Below, piece by piece: positions 1 to 9,030 of a stretch of 64,000 nt of DNA. The stretch's first letter is position 1. The number at the start of each line of letters is the position of its first letter. The DNA comes from an uncultured Marinifilum sp. Lineage in GTDB: Bacteria; Bacteroidota; Bacteroidia; Bacteroidales; Marinifilaceae. The stretch covers positions 1,290,923-1,354,922 of the forward strand of contig NZ_OY781918.1 in assembly GCF_963677195.1 (NCBI RefSeq), given 5' to 3'. Below the pieces are notes generated by a model that was not told the origin of the DNA, ran no database searches, and saw only the letters and a program-made list of their open reading frames with translations. The position numbers were made by a program, and so were the translations under genes.

Positions 1-42
1 AATTACCAATGCATTATGAAGAAAATTTTTCAATATTGTTCT

Positions 43-984
43 TTACTTTTGATTACTCGATTTAAATAAAATTTCTTTCTCTTCTTTTGTTAAGCTATCG
101 TAACCCGATTTTGCAATTTTATCTAAAATACGATTTAATTCTTCTTGGTTTATTTTTTTCGATTTGTTGTATTCTTCATCACTCATTGTACGAGTGTTTT
201 TAAAACTTACCTTCATTTTCTTTTTTTTGCCAAATAGCTTAAAGAAAGATTCCATTAGTGAGTTAAAACCAGATGAAATATCTTTGCCCTTGCGCAATTG
301 TGATATAAATAACCAACCATAAAATGCACCTCCTAAATGAGCCAAGTGTCCACCAGCATTTCCGTTGGGAATGCTTATAATATCAGTAATTAAAAAGAAA
401 ATGGCAATGTGTTTTATTTTTACAGGCCCAATAAATACTAGCTTAATAACATGATTAGGTGCGTATACTACTGTTGCCAAAACCACGGCCATTACCGAGG
501 CCGATGCACCCAAAGCATAAGCGCCAAAACGAACATCCTGAAAAACAGGGAAAATATTATATGCAAAAATATAGGTTGCAGCTCCAGTTAATCCACCAAT
601 TAAATAAATGCTAAGTAATTTTTTTTGATCGAGATAAGACAAGAAAATTTTTCCAAACCAAAATAGCCAAAGCATGTTAAATAAAATATGCAGAAAATCC
701 TGATGGAGAAACATATAAGTAAAAACGGTCCATGGTCTGCTTAAAAGAGCACCTGTTTCGGCCGGAACCGAAAGCCAATAAACCATAAATGGTATTTGCG
801 AGGGAGAATACTGAAAAAAATAGGTGAATACACCAAGAATTTTTACCAAAAGAAATACAGCTAAATTAATGTAAATTAATTTGGTAAGATTGCTTCCGTC
901 TTTAAAAGAATCTTTAATTCCATTCCAAATATTTTGGTTGGAATAGCTTTGATATGGATTATTGAAGTTACTTCTCATAAACAA
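43..984 (-). CDS. Rhomboid-family intramembrane serine protease (first of a pair)
   Basis: A 313-residue polytopic protein with a rhomboid core. It has the conserved HxxxN of the second core helix (H99, N103), a GASAS serine segment (Ser161 is the likely nucleophile) and AHLGG with His216 as the second dyad residue. The family cleaves transmembrane substrates inside the bilayer. The usual GxSG reads GASA here, so the Gly after the nucleophile is replaced. A charged C-terminal tail of about 75 residues follows the last helix and ends in a short helical domain (LDKIAKSGYDSLTKEE), a tail I associate with Bacteroidota rhomboids. It lies 61 bp downstream of a second rhomboid gene in the same orientation, probably in one transcript with mutL. 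The substrate is unknown. Confidence 0.9.
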   Translation of the reverse strand: MFMRSNFNNPYQSYSNQNIWNGIKDSFKDGSNLTKLIYINLAVFLLVKILGVFTYFFQYSPSQIPFMVYWLSVPAETGALLSRPWTVFTYMFLHQDFLHILFNMLWLFWFGKIFLSYLDQKKLLSIYLIGGLTGAATYIFAYNIFPVFQDVRFGAYALGASASVMAVVLATVVYAPNHVIKLVFIGPVKIKHIAIFFLITDIISIPNGNAGGHLAHLGGAFYGWLFISQLRKGKDISSGFNSLMESFFKLFGKKKKMKVSFKNTRTMSDEEYNKSKKINQEELNRILDKIAKSGYDSLTKEEKEILFKSSNQK

Positions 985-1045
985 ACACTCATTATCGATA
1001 TTAACTTTCTTTGTTTGATATTATTGCTTAAAATAAATGGATATT

Positions 1046-1867
1046 TTAATAAAATCGGTTCGAATTTTTTTGCCAGTATTTTATTAGTATAAAGCCGAAT
1101 ATCATTCCTCCTAAGTGTGCAAAGTGTGCAACATTATCGGTTGCCTGATTTTGAAAACCAAGAAATAATTCTAGTACTCCGTATCCAATAACAAAGTATT
1201 TTGCTTTAATAGGAATAGGAGGAAAAAGCAGCATTAACTCGGTATTTGGGAACAGCATACCAAAGGCAAGTAAAATTCCAAATACAGCTCCCGAAGCACC
1301 TACAGTTGCACCATTAATTTGTCCTTCAAGCATTCTGTTCATTAGAATAACAGCTTGGTTTGTAGCGCTGGCATCATTCGGATATTCCGACCATGAATTA
1401 ATAAAATCCTGTACCCAAGGGCGTACTTCTCCAACATGATTCTTTATGAATTCAGACATTAACTCGGGCGTTGGTGTATTTGTAAAAGCATCAACAGCTG
1501 ATTTCATAGAGTTATAATCGATCCAGTTAACTCCGGTTTGTATTAATGCTGCACCAATTCCGGTTATCATATAGTATAACAAAAACCGTTTTGGTCCCCA
1601 AACACTTTCTAGTACGCGGCCAAACATAAATAAGGCAAACATATTAAAAAACAAGTGTGTAATACCACCATGCATAAACATATGAGTAATAAACTGGTGA
1701 GGCATAAAATATTCCGATGCCGGAAAATGTAATGCCAAATAGTTATCAAGATTTAAACCAAACTTACTTCCTAATACGTAAGTTGCTAAAAGCATTATAA
1801 CATTAATAATTAGCAGGTTTTTAACTACCGGCGGTAAGTTTAATAAAGGAGGTCTATATTGTGTCAT
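1046..1867 (-). CDS. Rhomboid-family intramembrane serine protease (second of a pair)
   Basis: 273 residues with the full catalytic signature: HLFFN (H71, N75), GASGAVFG (nucleophile Ser192) and AHLGG (His251). An insert of roughly 70 residues between the early core helices and the serine helix (about 110-180) is hydrophilic and probably forms an extramembrane domain. The gene lies between mutL and a second rhomboid gene on the same strand. The two paralogues differ strongly in their loops and C-termini, so they probably have different substrates rather than being a recent duplication. The assignment to the family is firm; the substrate cannot be read from the sequence. Confidence 0.93.
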   Translation of the reverse strand: MTQYRPPLLNLPPVVKNLLIINVIMLLATYVLGSKFGLNLDNYLALHFPASEYFMPHQFITHMFMHGGITHLFFNMFALFMFGRVLESVWGPKRFLLYYMITGIGAALIQTGVNWIDYNSMKSAVDAFTNTPTPELMSEFIKNHVGEVRPWVQDFINSWSEYPNDASATNQAVILMNRMLEGQINGATVGASGAVFGILLAFGMLFPNTELMLLFPPIPIKAKYFVIGYGVLELFLGFQNQATDNVAHFAHLGGMIFGFILIKYWQKNSNRFY

Positions 1868-1972
1868 CCGATTTTTTATTTAATATTTTAGCTAGTCATA
1901 ACAATAGTTAGACCATTTTAAAAATACAGGTTTAAACTTATAAATTTAAGACAGTTTGTCAGCAATAGTCTA

Positions 1973-3967
1973 TTATTTAAATCTTTTTTCGAGTTCTTGA
2001 GTTTCAAGCACCGAAATTATTGGTTTTCCATCGGGTGTAAAATTGGGTACGTTACAAGCAAACAGCTGATCGATAATTGAGCTCATTTCTTCGTAGCTAA
2101 GAGACTTACCATAATTAACAGCCGATGCTTTGGCTAATGCTTTGGCCAGATTTTCGCGAACCTTTAGTTTTACATCTAATTGATTGGTTTTATAATTGGC
2201 CAGTAAATTTTCCAGTAACTCTTTGGGTTCCGAATTCTGTATATCGGCCGGAGTACCATTAATTACGAAAGTTTTCTTTCCAAATTCTCTGATATCGAAA
2301 CCCAAAGCTTTTACGTCTTCTAAAATTACTTGCAGTAATGTGTAATCCGAAGCATTAAGCTCTATGGTTTGTGGAAAAAGAGTTTGTTGTGCAATTCCCT
2401 GATGATTTTCTAGAGAGTTTATAAATTTTTCGAACAATATACGCTCATGAGCCTTACGCTGATCGATTATCATTAAGCCAGAACGAATTGGCGTAAGAAT
2501 ATATTTATTTTTTAGCTGAAAAAAGTTTTTTGCTTTTTTTGGTTGTGCAGCATTTGGGAATTTAGGTTGCAGAATTTGTTGTTGTACTTCTGGTTGCTGA
2601 ATTTCCGGAGCCTGAAAATAGTCGGGAATATTTTCGGGGTCGATAGCTGGCTGATCGCTTTCTTTTTGTGCTGAAACTCCTGGAGTTTCATAAAGTTTTT
2701 CCCAATTTTCGGGTACCTCTTTTTTGGGTGCTTGCTTGCTCGACTCTGGTGTTTTTGCTTTAAACTCCTGAAAAAATGGATTCGATTCAATAGATCGGCT
2801 CGGATTATCGAAAGGGTTATAATTTTTTTCTGCGTCGAAGGGGTTGTAATTCGATTCTGCATCGAAAGGATTAAACTCAGGATTTACCTTAATCATTGGA
2901 GCTTCAATCTCCGTTTCCTGACCAGCAACTGGAATTTCTAAACTTGTATCTTCATCAAAATCGATGGATGGAACAATGTTAAATTTTCCTAGAGCTTCGC
3001 GAATTGAGGCTTGAATAATTTGGTAAATAGCACGTTCATCCTCAAACTTAATTTCTGTTTTTGTAGGATGAATATTAATGTCTATAATTTTAGGATCAAC
3101 CTCAAAGAATATAAAATATGGTGGAACAGTTTCGGGAGGCAGTATTTTATCATAAGCCTGAATAACAGACTTATAAAAATACGGATGCCTCATAAAGCGT
3201 TTGTTTACGAAAAAGAATTGTTCGCCTAAATTTTTCTTAGCATTTTTAGGTTTCCCTATAAATCCGGTTAGTTTAACAATACTTGTTTTGGTATTGATAC
3301 TAATTAATCTGGAATTCATATTTTTACCAAAAACACTCATAATACGCTGACGAATATTTCCTGCAGGCAGGTTATGAATTTCGGTATCGTTGTGAATTAA
3401 CTGAAAAGATATGTCGGAATTAGAAAGAACAATTCTGTGAAACTCAGTGATAATATTTCGGAGCTCAGTAGAATTTGCTTTTAGGAATTTACGGCGGGCA
3501 GGAACATTAAAAAATAGATTTTTAACAATGAAATTACTACCATCACAACAAGCCGAAACTTCCTGCGATACTAATTCAGAACCATTAATGATAATATGAG
3601 TTCCAAGTTCGTCTTCGGTACGTTTGGTTTTTAGCTCGACATTTGCAATGGCTGCAATAGAAGCCAAAGCTTCGCCTCTAAATCCCATCGATCTAATGGC
3701 AAACAAATCATTTGCTTTGCGTATTTTCGATGTGGCGTGTCGTTCAAATGCTAATCGTGCATCGGTAACCGACATACCACAGCCATTATCAATTACCTGA
3801 ATAAGGGTTTTTCCTGCATCTATTAAATTAATTTTTATCGAGCTACTTCCTGCATCTATTGCGTTCTCAACAAGTTCCTTTACTACCGATGCTGGTCTTT
3901 GTACTACCTCGCCTGCAGCAATTTGGTTTGCTACATTGTCTGGTAGAATCTGTATCAAATCTGACAT
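1973..3967 (-). CDS. mutL: DNA mismatch repair protein MutL
   Basis: 664 residues. The N-terminal GHKL ATPase is complete: ELVENAIDAG (31-40), DNGCGM (60-65), ERHATSKI (75-82) and GFRGEALASI (95-104). A low-complexity linker (about 340-470) contains a tandem NPFDAE(S/K)NY repeat. The C-terminal dimerisation domain follows. In endonuclease-type MutL this domain has DQHAxxE; here the position reads DQRKAHERILFE (near 500), and the distal CPHGRP zinc motif reads TPDGKP (near 645), so nuclease activity is unlikely. The role is coupling of MutS mismatch recognition to downstream repair. It is preceded by a small membrane-protein gene 23 bp upstream and followed by two rhomboid genes on the same strand. 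Confidence 0.97.
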   Translation of the reverse strand: MSDLIQILPDNVANQIAAGEVVQRPASVVKELVENAIDAGSSSIKINLIDAGKTLIQVIDNGCGMSVTDARLAFERHATSKIRKANDLFAIRSMGFRGEALASIAAIANVELKTKRTEDELGTHIIINGSELVSQEVSACCDGSNFIVKNLFFNVPARRKFLKANSTELRNIITEFHRIVLSNSDISFQLIHNDTEIHNLPAGNIRQRIMSVFGKNMNSRLISINTKTSIVKLTGFIGKPKNAKKNLGEQFFFVNKRFMRHPYFYKSVIQAYDKILPPETVPPYFIFFEVDPKIIDINIHPTKTEIKFEDERAIYQIIQASIREALGKFNIVPSIDFDEDTSLEIPVAGQETEIEAPMIKVNPEFNPFDAESNYNPFDAEKNYNPFDNPSRSIESNPFFQEFKAKTPESSKQAPKKEVPENWEKLYETPGVSAQKESDQPAIDPENIPDYFQAPEIQQPEVQQQILQPKFPNAAQPKKAKNFFQLKNKYILTPIRSGLMIIDQRKAHERILFEKFINSLENHQGIAQQTLFPQTIELNASDYTLLQVILEDVKALGFDIREFGKKTFVINGTPADIQNSEPKELLENLLANYKTNQLDVKLKVRENLAKALAKASAVNYGKSLSYEEMSSIIDQLFACNVPNFTPDGKPIISVLETQELEKRFK

Positions 3968-3990
3968 ATATTTTATTTGATATTTAGATG

Positions 3991-4338
3991 TTAGCGATTA
4001 GACTTTAACTGTTCAATGCCAACAATGATCTTCTGGAGCACTTCGTCCCATCCGTTAATATAAATGAAAGCTGCCAGAGCAAGTATAATAAAAATTAGTA
4101 GTAATCTAATATTTGAAGTCCTTCTTACACTACTAGTATCCATGTGTTTGTGTCGAAGTTCACTTCTCATTCGACCCTTTATATTGGGAATGTATTCTTC
4201 ATTTTCATCCCTGATACCGAGTTCCGATTTCATTCTTCTTTCTCTATCCTCTCGCTCTTCTTTTGAAGGGTCCCAATAACGGGGCTGCAAATTAAATCTC
4301 TTATATTCAGGCTTTTTAAAAAAACTAGCGAATCCCAT
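3991..4338 (-). CDS. Small single-pass membrane protein upstream of mutL
   Basis: 115 residues. The first 75 are highly charged (many Arg, Glu and Lys) and predicted cytosolic; one hydrophobic segment at about 78-96 (IRLLLIFIILALAAFIYI) is followed by a short tail. It ends 23 bp before mutL and is almost certainly cotranscribed with it. I recognise it only as the type of conserved hypothetical protein seen beside mutL in Bacteroidota; no enzymatic motif is visible and no function is assigned. The start at 4338 fits a protein beginning MGFASFFKKP. Confidence 0.8.
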   Translation of the reverse strand: MGFASFFKKPEYKRFNLQPRYWDPSKEEREDRERRMKSELGIRDENEEYIPNIKGRMRSELRHKHMDTSSVRRTSNIRLLLIFIILALAAFIYINGWDEVLQKIIVGIEQLKSNR

Positions 4339-4562
4339 AATTATTTGTTTTACACCTATTTGTTAGTTAATGATATAGGTTTAATTCAATATATTCTTTC
4401 GAAAATTGAATTTGTAATACTAAACTGTCTCAAAAAAGACTTACAAATATACCTATAAATTATAAAATAATCGGATTCTTTATCTTCATCTAAGCGTTAA
4501 AATATCCTAAAAAGATATGTTGGTTTTCTTTAAACTTTAGTATTTAATTTGGCGTAAAGGAA

Positions 4563-5366
4563 TTAATTAAGCTTACTGCCGCACTTGTTGCAATATTTAG
4601 CATCCTGGGCGTGTCCTTCGCTTAGGCAATTAGGACAAACCTGTGTCGATAAAACAGGATTGTTATGTTTGCTTAATTCGGCTGTAACTATTCCAGTTGG
4701 GACAGCAATTATTGCATACCCCATTATCATTACAATGCTAGCTAGTAATTGTCCTAAGGAGGTAGCAGGCGAAATATCTCCATATCCAACAGTAGTTAAA
4801 GTTACAATGGCCCAGTAAATTCCACGAGGAATACTGGTAAAACCGTTTTCTCCTCCTTCAATTAAGTACATAATGGTACCAATAATTATTACTAAAGTGA
4901 GCACGGCAAAAAGAAAAACAGAAATTTTAATTCTGCTTTGTTTTAGCGCATGTATAATAATGGCACTTTCTTTAAGATATCTGTTTAGTTTAAGTATTCG
5001 AAATACTCTAAGCAATCGTAATGCTCTTATAACCATTAAACCTTGAGTGCCCGCAAAAAAAAGTGCTACATAAGTAGGCAGTATCGATAAAAAATCTATT
5101 ATCCCATAAAAACTAAAAATGTATGTTTTGGAATGTCTAACTATCCAGATTCGAAGAATATATTCAATACTAAAAATAATAGTAATAGCCCATTCTGCAA
5201 TTCTTAATAGCTCCTGATGCTGGTTTTCGATAGAAGGAACACTCTCCAACATTACCAATAAAATGCTTAGCAGAATAATAACCAGTAAAGTAACATCGAA
5301 TACTTTACCACTTTTGGTATCGGCTTCAAAAATTATTTCGTATAGTTCTTCTTTTATAGATAACAT
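4563..5366 (-). CDS. Voltage-gated-type potassium channel with C-terminal zinc ribbon
   Basis: 267 residues forming a six-helix channel subunit. The S4-like helix carries regularly spaced arginines (RALRLLRVFRILKLNRY, about 113-130), and the pore has the K+ selectivity filter TVGYGD (near 192). After S6 (about 205-230) comes a short linker, then a treble CxxC zinc ribbon: CPNCLSEGH and CNKCGS (about 243-263). The family conducts K+ across the inner membrane as a tetramer. The compact zinc ribbon replaces the large RCK domain common in bacterial K+ channels and could act as an assembly or sensor module (inference). It is monocistronic, with 200 bp to the upstream mutL cluster. Confidence 0.92.
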   Translation of the reverse strand: MLSIKEELYEIIFEADTKSGKVFDVTLLVIILLSILLVMLESVPSIENQHQELLRIAEWAITIIFSIEYILRIWIVRHSKTYIFSFYGIIDFLSILPTYVALFFAGTQGLMVIRALRLLRVFRILKLNRYLKESAIIIHALKQSRIKISVFLFAVLTLVIIIGTIMYLIEGGENGFTSIPRGIYWAIVTLTTVGYGDISPATSLGQLLASIVMIMGYAIIAVPTGIVTAELSKHNNPVLSTQVCPNCLSEGHAQDAKYCNKCGSKLN

Positions 5367-5620
5367 AGCTATAGGGCTTGGTTTTAACAGTAAACTTAAT
5401 CAGAAAATTCGAAAACAGCATTTAATTGGTTTATGTAATGTAATTTTTTGTAGGTAAATATGGTTTTAAGGCGAAATTTTATTTTTCTTACTTTTGAGAA
5501 AAATTAGAATAATGCTGATATGTATTTAAAATACTTTGTAAGTAATAGCTTATACTGCCAGGTTTTTAAATGTTTATCTTCAATGTAGATCAATCATTTT
5601 GAAAATTTTAATGGTATAAT

Positions 5621-6196
5621 ATGACTATGAACGATATAAGAAGCAGTTTTTTAGATGCACAAACTGTGCTGAATGAATTTATTGCTAAGGAAGAAAATTT
5701 TAAGGCCATACAAAAAGCGGGCGATATCATGGCTGAGGCTATAAAAAATGGAGGAAAAATAATTTCGTGCGGAAATGGTGGTTCTATGTGCGATGCTATG
5801 CATTTTGCCGAAGAATTAACTGGTCGCTTTCGCGAAGATAGAAAATCGATGCCTGCAATTGCTATTTCCGATCCTAGCCACATTACCTGTGTGGGTAACG
5901 ATTACGGCTTCGATTTTATTTTTTCGAGATATGTAGAAGGAGTTGGACAAAAAGGAGATGTATTGTTAGGAATTAGTACATCAGGAAATTCTACTAATAT
6001 TCTTAATGCCATTAAAGTGGCAAAAGAAAAAGGAATGTATGTGGTTGGACTAAGTGGAAAAACAGGAGGCGAAATGGCTGATGTTTGCGACATGGAAATT
6101 AGAGTGCCCTGGAAATCATATTCCGATAGGGTGCAGGAAATTCATATTAAGGTAATTCATTGTTTGATTCAGTACATTGAAGCGAAATTGAAATAA
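5621..6196 (+). CDS. gmhA: D-sedoheptulose-7-phosphate isomerase
   Basis: 191 residues with the SIS-domain signature of Gmh[19 protein letters not shown] followed by [14 protein letters not shown], and [10 protein letters not shown] in the sugar-phosphate loop. It converts sedoheptulose 7-phosphate to glycero-manno-heptose 7-phosphate, the first step of heptose synthesis for LPS core or glycans, in the cytosol. ATG codons occur at 5621 and 5627; the first is taken. Other heptose genes are not adjacent. A strong terminator follows at 6216-6246, so the gene looks monocistronic. Confidence 0.95.
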   Translation: MTMNDIRSSFLDAQTVLNEFIAKEENFKAIQKAGDIMAEAIKNGGKIISCGNGGSMCDAMHFAEELTGRFREDRKSMPAIAISDPSHITCVGNDYGFDFIFSRYVEGVGQKGDVLLGISTSGNSTNILNAIKVAKEKGMYVVGLSGKTGGEMADVCDMEIRVPWKSYSDRVQEIHIKVIHCLIQYIEAKLK

Positions 6197-6215
6197 GAGG
6201 AAGTAAAGAAACAGA

Positions 6216-6246
6216 AAAAGGGTGTCGGTTCGGCATCCTTTTTTTG
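6216..6246 (+). terminator. Intrinsic terminator after gmhA
   Basis: GGGTGTCG, loop GTT, CGGCATCC with G-U pairs, preceded by an A run and followed by seven or more Ts. Confidence 0.8.
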
Positions 6247-6349
6247 TTAATTAATATTGCTGAGTTGATAATGAGGGTGATGTGTTTTGATTGATCGTTT
6301 AAAATGCTTATATTCAAAAAGCTTTTTGTTAAAAAGAAAATCTATATAC

Positions 6350-7888
6350 ATGCTTGTTAAAACTTATGGAAGTGCCGTTCATGGTATTCATGCAACAACC
6401 ATTACTATCGAGGTAAATGTTTTTCCCGGAGTGCGTTTCTCACTTGTAGGTTTGCCCGATAATGCAGTTAAAGAAAGTCAGCAGAGAATCGATTCTGCCC
6501 TGCGCGAAGTGGGATATAAAATTCCGGGTAAAAAAATTATTATTAATATGGCTCCTGCCGATATTCGCAAAGAAGGATCGGCCTATGATTTGCCTCTTGC
6601 CATTGCAATATTAACAGCTACCGAACAGATTACTTGCGATACACTCGATAAATTTATGATAATGGGAGAGCTTTCTCTCGATGGTAGTTTAGTGCCCGTA
6701 AAAGGAGTTTTACCCATGGCAATACAAGCAAGAGAAGAAGGTTTTGAAGGATTAATATTGCCCAAAGCAAACGCTCGCGAAGCTGCCGTAGTTAATAAGC
6801 TAAAAGTGTATGGAGCCAACTCAATAAACGAGGTAATCGAATTTTTAAAGGGCGATCAGGAAATTGAACCCACAGTGGTAGATACACGTGCCGAATTTTA
6901 TGCTCACTTAAATCAATTTCCACACGATTTTGCCGATGTGAAAGGGCAGGAGAATGTAAAAAGAGCTTTGGAAATAGCAGCAGCAGGAGGTCACAATATT
7001 ATTATGATAGGCCCCCCAGGAGCAGGTAAAACCATGTTGGCAAAACGTATCTCGGGTATTTTACCTCCTTTAAGTTTGCAGGAAGCACTAGAAACTACTA
7101 AAATTCATTCGGTGGCCGGAACCCTAGAGAAAAACAGTTCACTTATGACACAAAGGCCATTTCGAAATCCGCATCACACAATTTCGGATGTGGCCCTAGT
7201 TGGAGGTGGAACATATCCGCAACCAGGAGAAATTAGCCTGGCACATAATGGAGTACTTTTTTTAGACGAGTTGCCTGAGTTTAAGCGTACTGTTTTAGAG
7301 GTAATGCGTCAGCCATTAGAAGATAGAACCATTACAATTTCCAGAGCAAAATTTTCTGTAGAATATCCTGCAAGCACCATGCTTATAGCTTCTATGAACC
7401 CCTGTCCCTGTGGATATTACAATCATCCCGAAAAGGATTGCTTGTGTGGTCCGGGAATGGTACAAAAATACCTGAGTAAAATTAGCGGTCCGCTTTTAGA
7501 TCGAATAGATATTCACATAGAGGTGGTTCCGGTTTCTTTCGATAAAATATCCAATTCTCAGTTGTCCGAAAAAAGTGAAGTAATACGAAAACGGGTTGAA
7601 GCTGCGCGTGATATTCAAACCAAGCGATTTAAAGAGGAAGAGGGCATGCATTGTAATGCGCAAATGAGTTCTAAGCTATTGCGCAAATATTGCCGTCCCG
7701 ATGAGGCCGGAATGGCTTTGTTGAAAACTGCCATGGAAAAGGTCGGTTTATCGGCCCGAGCCTACGACAGAATATTAAAAGTATCGCGAACAATTGCCGA
7801 TTTAGAAGGATCGGCAGACATTAAAAGTGAGCATTTGGCAGAAGCAATTCAGTATCGCAGTCTCGATCGCGATGGTTGGGGTGGATAA
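6350..7888 (+). CDS. YifB/ComM-family Mg-chelatase-like AAA+ ATPase
   Basis: 512 residues from the ATG at 6350; an upstream TTG at 6287 would add 21 residues that do not resemble the family, so I prefer 6350, where the protein starts MLVKTYGSAVHGI as in homologues. The N-terminal ChlI-like domain precedes a Walker A (GPPGAGKTML, about 220), a Walker B (GVLFLDELPEF) and a Cys-rich finger NPCPCGYYNHPEKDCLCG (about 350-368). The C-terminal Mg-chelatase domain completes the family architecture. ComM is a hexameric helicase promoting branch migration during integration of transforming DNA; a similar role is expected here. It stands alone between gmhA and a glycosyltransferase. Confidence 0.93.
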   Translation: MLVKTYGSAVHGIHATTITIEVNVFPGVRFSLVGLPDNAVKESQQRIDSALREVGYKIPGKKIIINMAPADIRKEGSAYDLPLAIAILTATEQITCDTLDKFMIMGELSLDGSLVPVKGVLPMAIQAREEGFEGLILPKANAREAAVVNKLKVYGANSINEVIEFLKGDQEIEPTVVDTRAEFYAHLNQFPHDFADVKGQENVKRALEIAAAGGHNIIMIGPPGAGKTMLAKRISGILPPLSLQEALETTKIHSVAGTLEKNSSLMTQRPFRNPHHTISDVALVGGGTYPQPGEISLAHNGVLFLDELPEFKRTVLEVMRQPLEDRTITISRAKFSVEYPASTMLIASMNPCPCGYYNHPEKDCLCGPGMVQKYLSKISGPLLDRIDIHIEVVPVSFDKISNSQLSEKSEVIRKRVEAARDIQTKRFKEEEGMHCNAQMSSKLLRKYCRPDEAGMALLKTAMEKVGLSARAYDRILKVSRTIADLEGSADIKSEHLAEAIQYRSLDRDGWGG

Positions 7889-8286
7889 GTAAAGATGAAT
7901 TGTATACTAATACCTTAAGAGTTTTAATTAGCTTGGCGAGTAAATGCTAAGAATATAAAGAGCGATACTTTACTGTTTGGGATAAGCACAGTTTTCAATT
8001 ACTTTTCTCAGATACTACTAATACTATTATCTAAATTTTAGACTTTTTGGAGTGATTTTCTATAGTTTATTGCCTTTAATTAACAAAAGGTGCCCAATTG
8101 TAATGATATATGAAAAAATTAAGTATTTTCGAAAATTATAAGTAATACTATTTGGTTTTTTAGCGGATATATATCCATTAAAACAATAAGTTGTTGTGAT
8201 ATTAGAGACGTTTTTAGGTTAGTTATTGTTAATCTAAAATTTAGTAATGTTAACAACTGTAGGTGATAGAAAACAAATTAAACTAG
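7889..8286. other. Intergenic region without recognised gene
   Basis: 398 bp of AT-rich sequence between the YifB gene and the glycosyltransferase gene. No open frame with coding character, RNA gene or clear terminator was recognised; the promoter of the downstream gene presumably lies in its right half. Confidence 0.5.
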
Positions 8287-8997
8287 ATGAAGAATTTATC
8301 CATAATTACTCCAGTAAAAGACTCTTTACATACTACCAAGGATACCATTAAAGCTGTTGTACAGTCTACAGTTTCTTTTCCTTATAAAATTTATAACGAT
8401 TTTAGTACCGAGGAAACAAAAAAGTATCTCTCAGAGCATGAAAAAAGTTTAAACTATACATTGGTAAATTTGGAGGATATTACAAATACTCCATCGCCCA
8501 ATTATAAATTGGTACTTCAGGTAGCACAGAAAGAGGCAATAGAAAATGAGTCTGGACTTCTGATTATTGAATCGGATGTAATTGTAAAACCAGATACCAT
8601 TGAACAATTATTTAAATATGCTAATGAGCTTGATTCTTGTGGAATGGTAGCTTCAGTTACGGTAGATCAAGATGAAAATTATAATTTTCCTTACAACCAC
8701 GTAAAAGCTTCCGATCCTGAAATTATAGATACCAATAGAAGTTTAAGTTTTTGCTGTACATTGATTACGCTCGATTTCTTAAAATCATTTGATTTTGAAG
8801 AATTATCCAACGAGAAGGATTGGTTTGATACATATATATCAAAAATGTCGAGGAAGTTAGGATTTAAAAATTACATACTGCGAAAACACACGGTTTTGCA
8901 CATGCCTCATAGTAGCAGACCTTGGAAACAGTTGAAGTATGATAATCCATTAAAATACTACTTTTTAAAATTTTTGAAGAAAAGAGATAGAATTTAA
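8287..8997 (+). CDS. Family 2-like glycosyltransferase
   Basis: 236 residues. The N-terminus MKNLSIITPVKDSLHTTKDTI matches the GT-A nucleotide-binding strand of family 2 enzymes, and an acidic IESDVIVKPD stretch (about 97) occupies the DxD-like donor/metal position. There is no membrane segment or signal peptide, so it is cytosolic or peripheral. It converges on an LPS-kinase-like gene, suggesting a role in LPS or surface glycan assembly (inference from context). The acceptor and donor sugars cannot be predicted. It shares a bidirectional terminator with the next gene. Confidence 0.8.
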   Translation: MKNLSIITPVKDSLHTTKDTIKAVVQSTVSFPYKIYNDFSTEETKKYLSEHEKSLNYTLVNLEDITNTPSPNYKLVLQVAQKEAIENESGLLIIESDVIVKPDTIEQLFKYANELDSCGMVASVTVDQDENYNFPYNHVKASDPEIIDTNRSLSFCCTLITLDFLKSFDFEELSNEKDWFDTYISKMSRKLGFKNYILRKHTVLHMPHSSRPWKQLKYDNPLKYYFLKFLKKRDRI

Positions 8998-9001
8998 TCA
9001 T

Positions 9002-9030
9002 AAAAAAAAGTGCCGATTGGCACTTTTTTT
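9002..9030. terminator. Bidirectional terminator between convergent genes
   Basis: AAAAAAAGTGCC GATT GGCACTTTTTTT: a hairpin flanked by an A run and a T run, so it can serve both the glycosyltransferase and the kinase-like gene. Confidence 0.9.

Noticed and set aside
6287..6349. Upstream TTG start of the YifB/ComM gene
   Set aside because: The extra 21 residues are not family-like and the ATG at 6350 matches the expected N-terminus.
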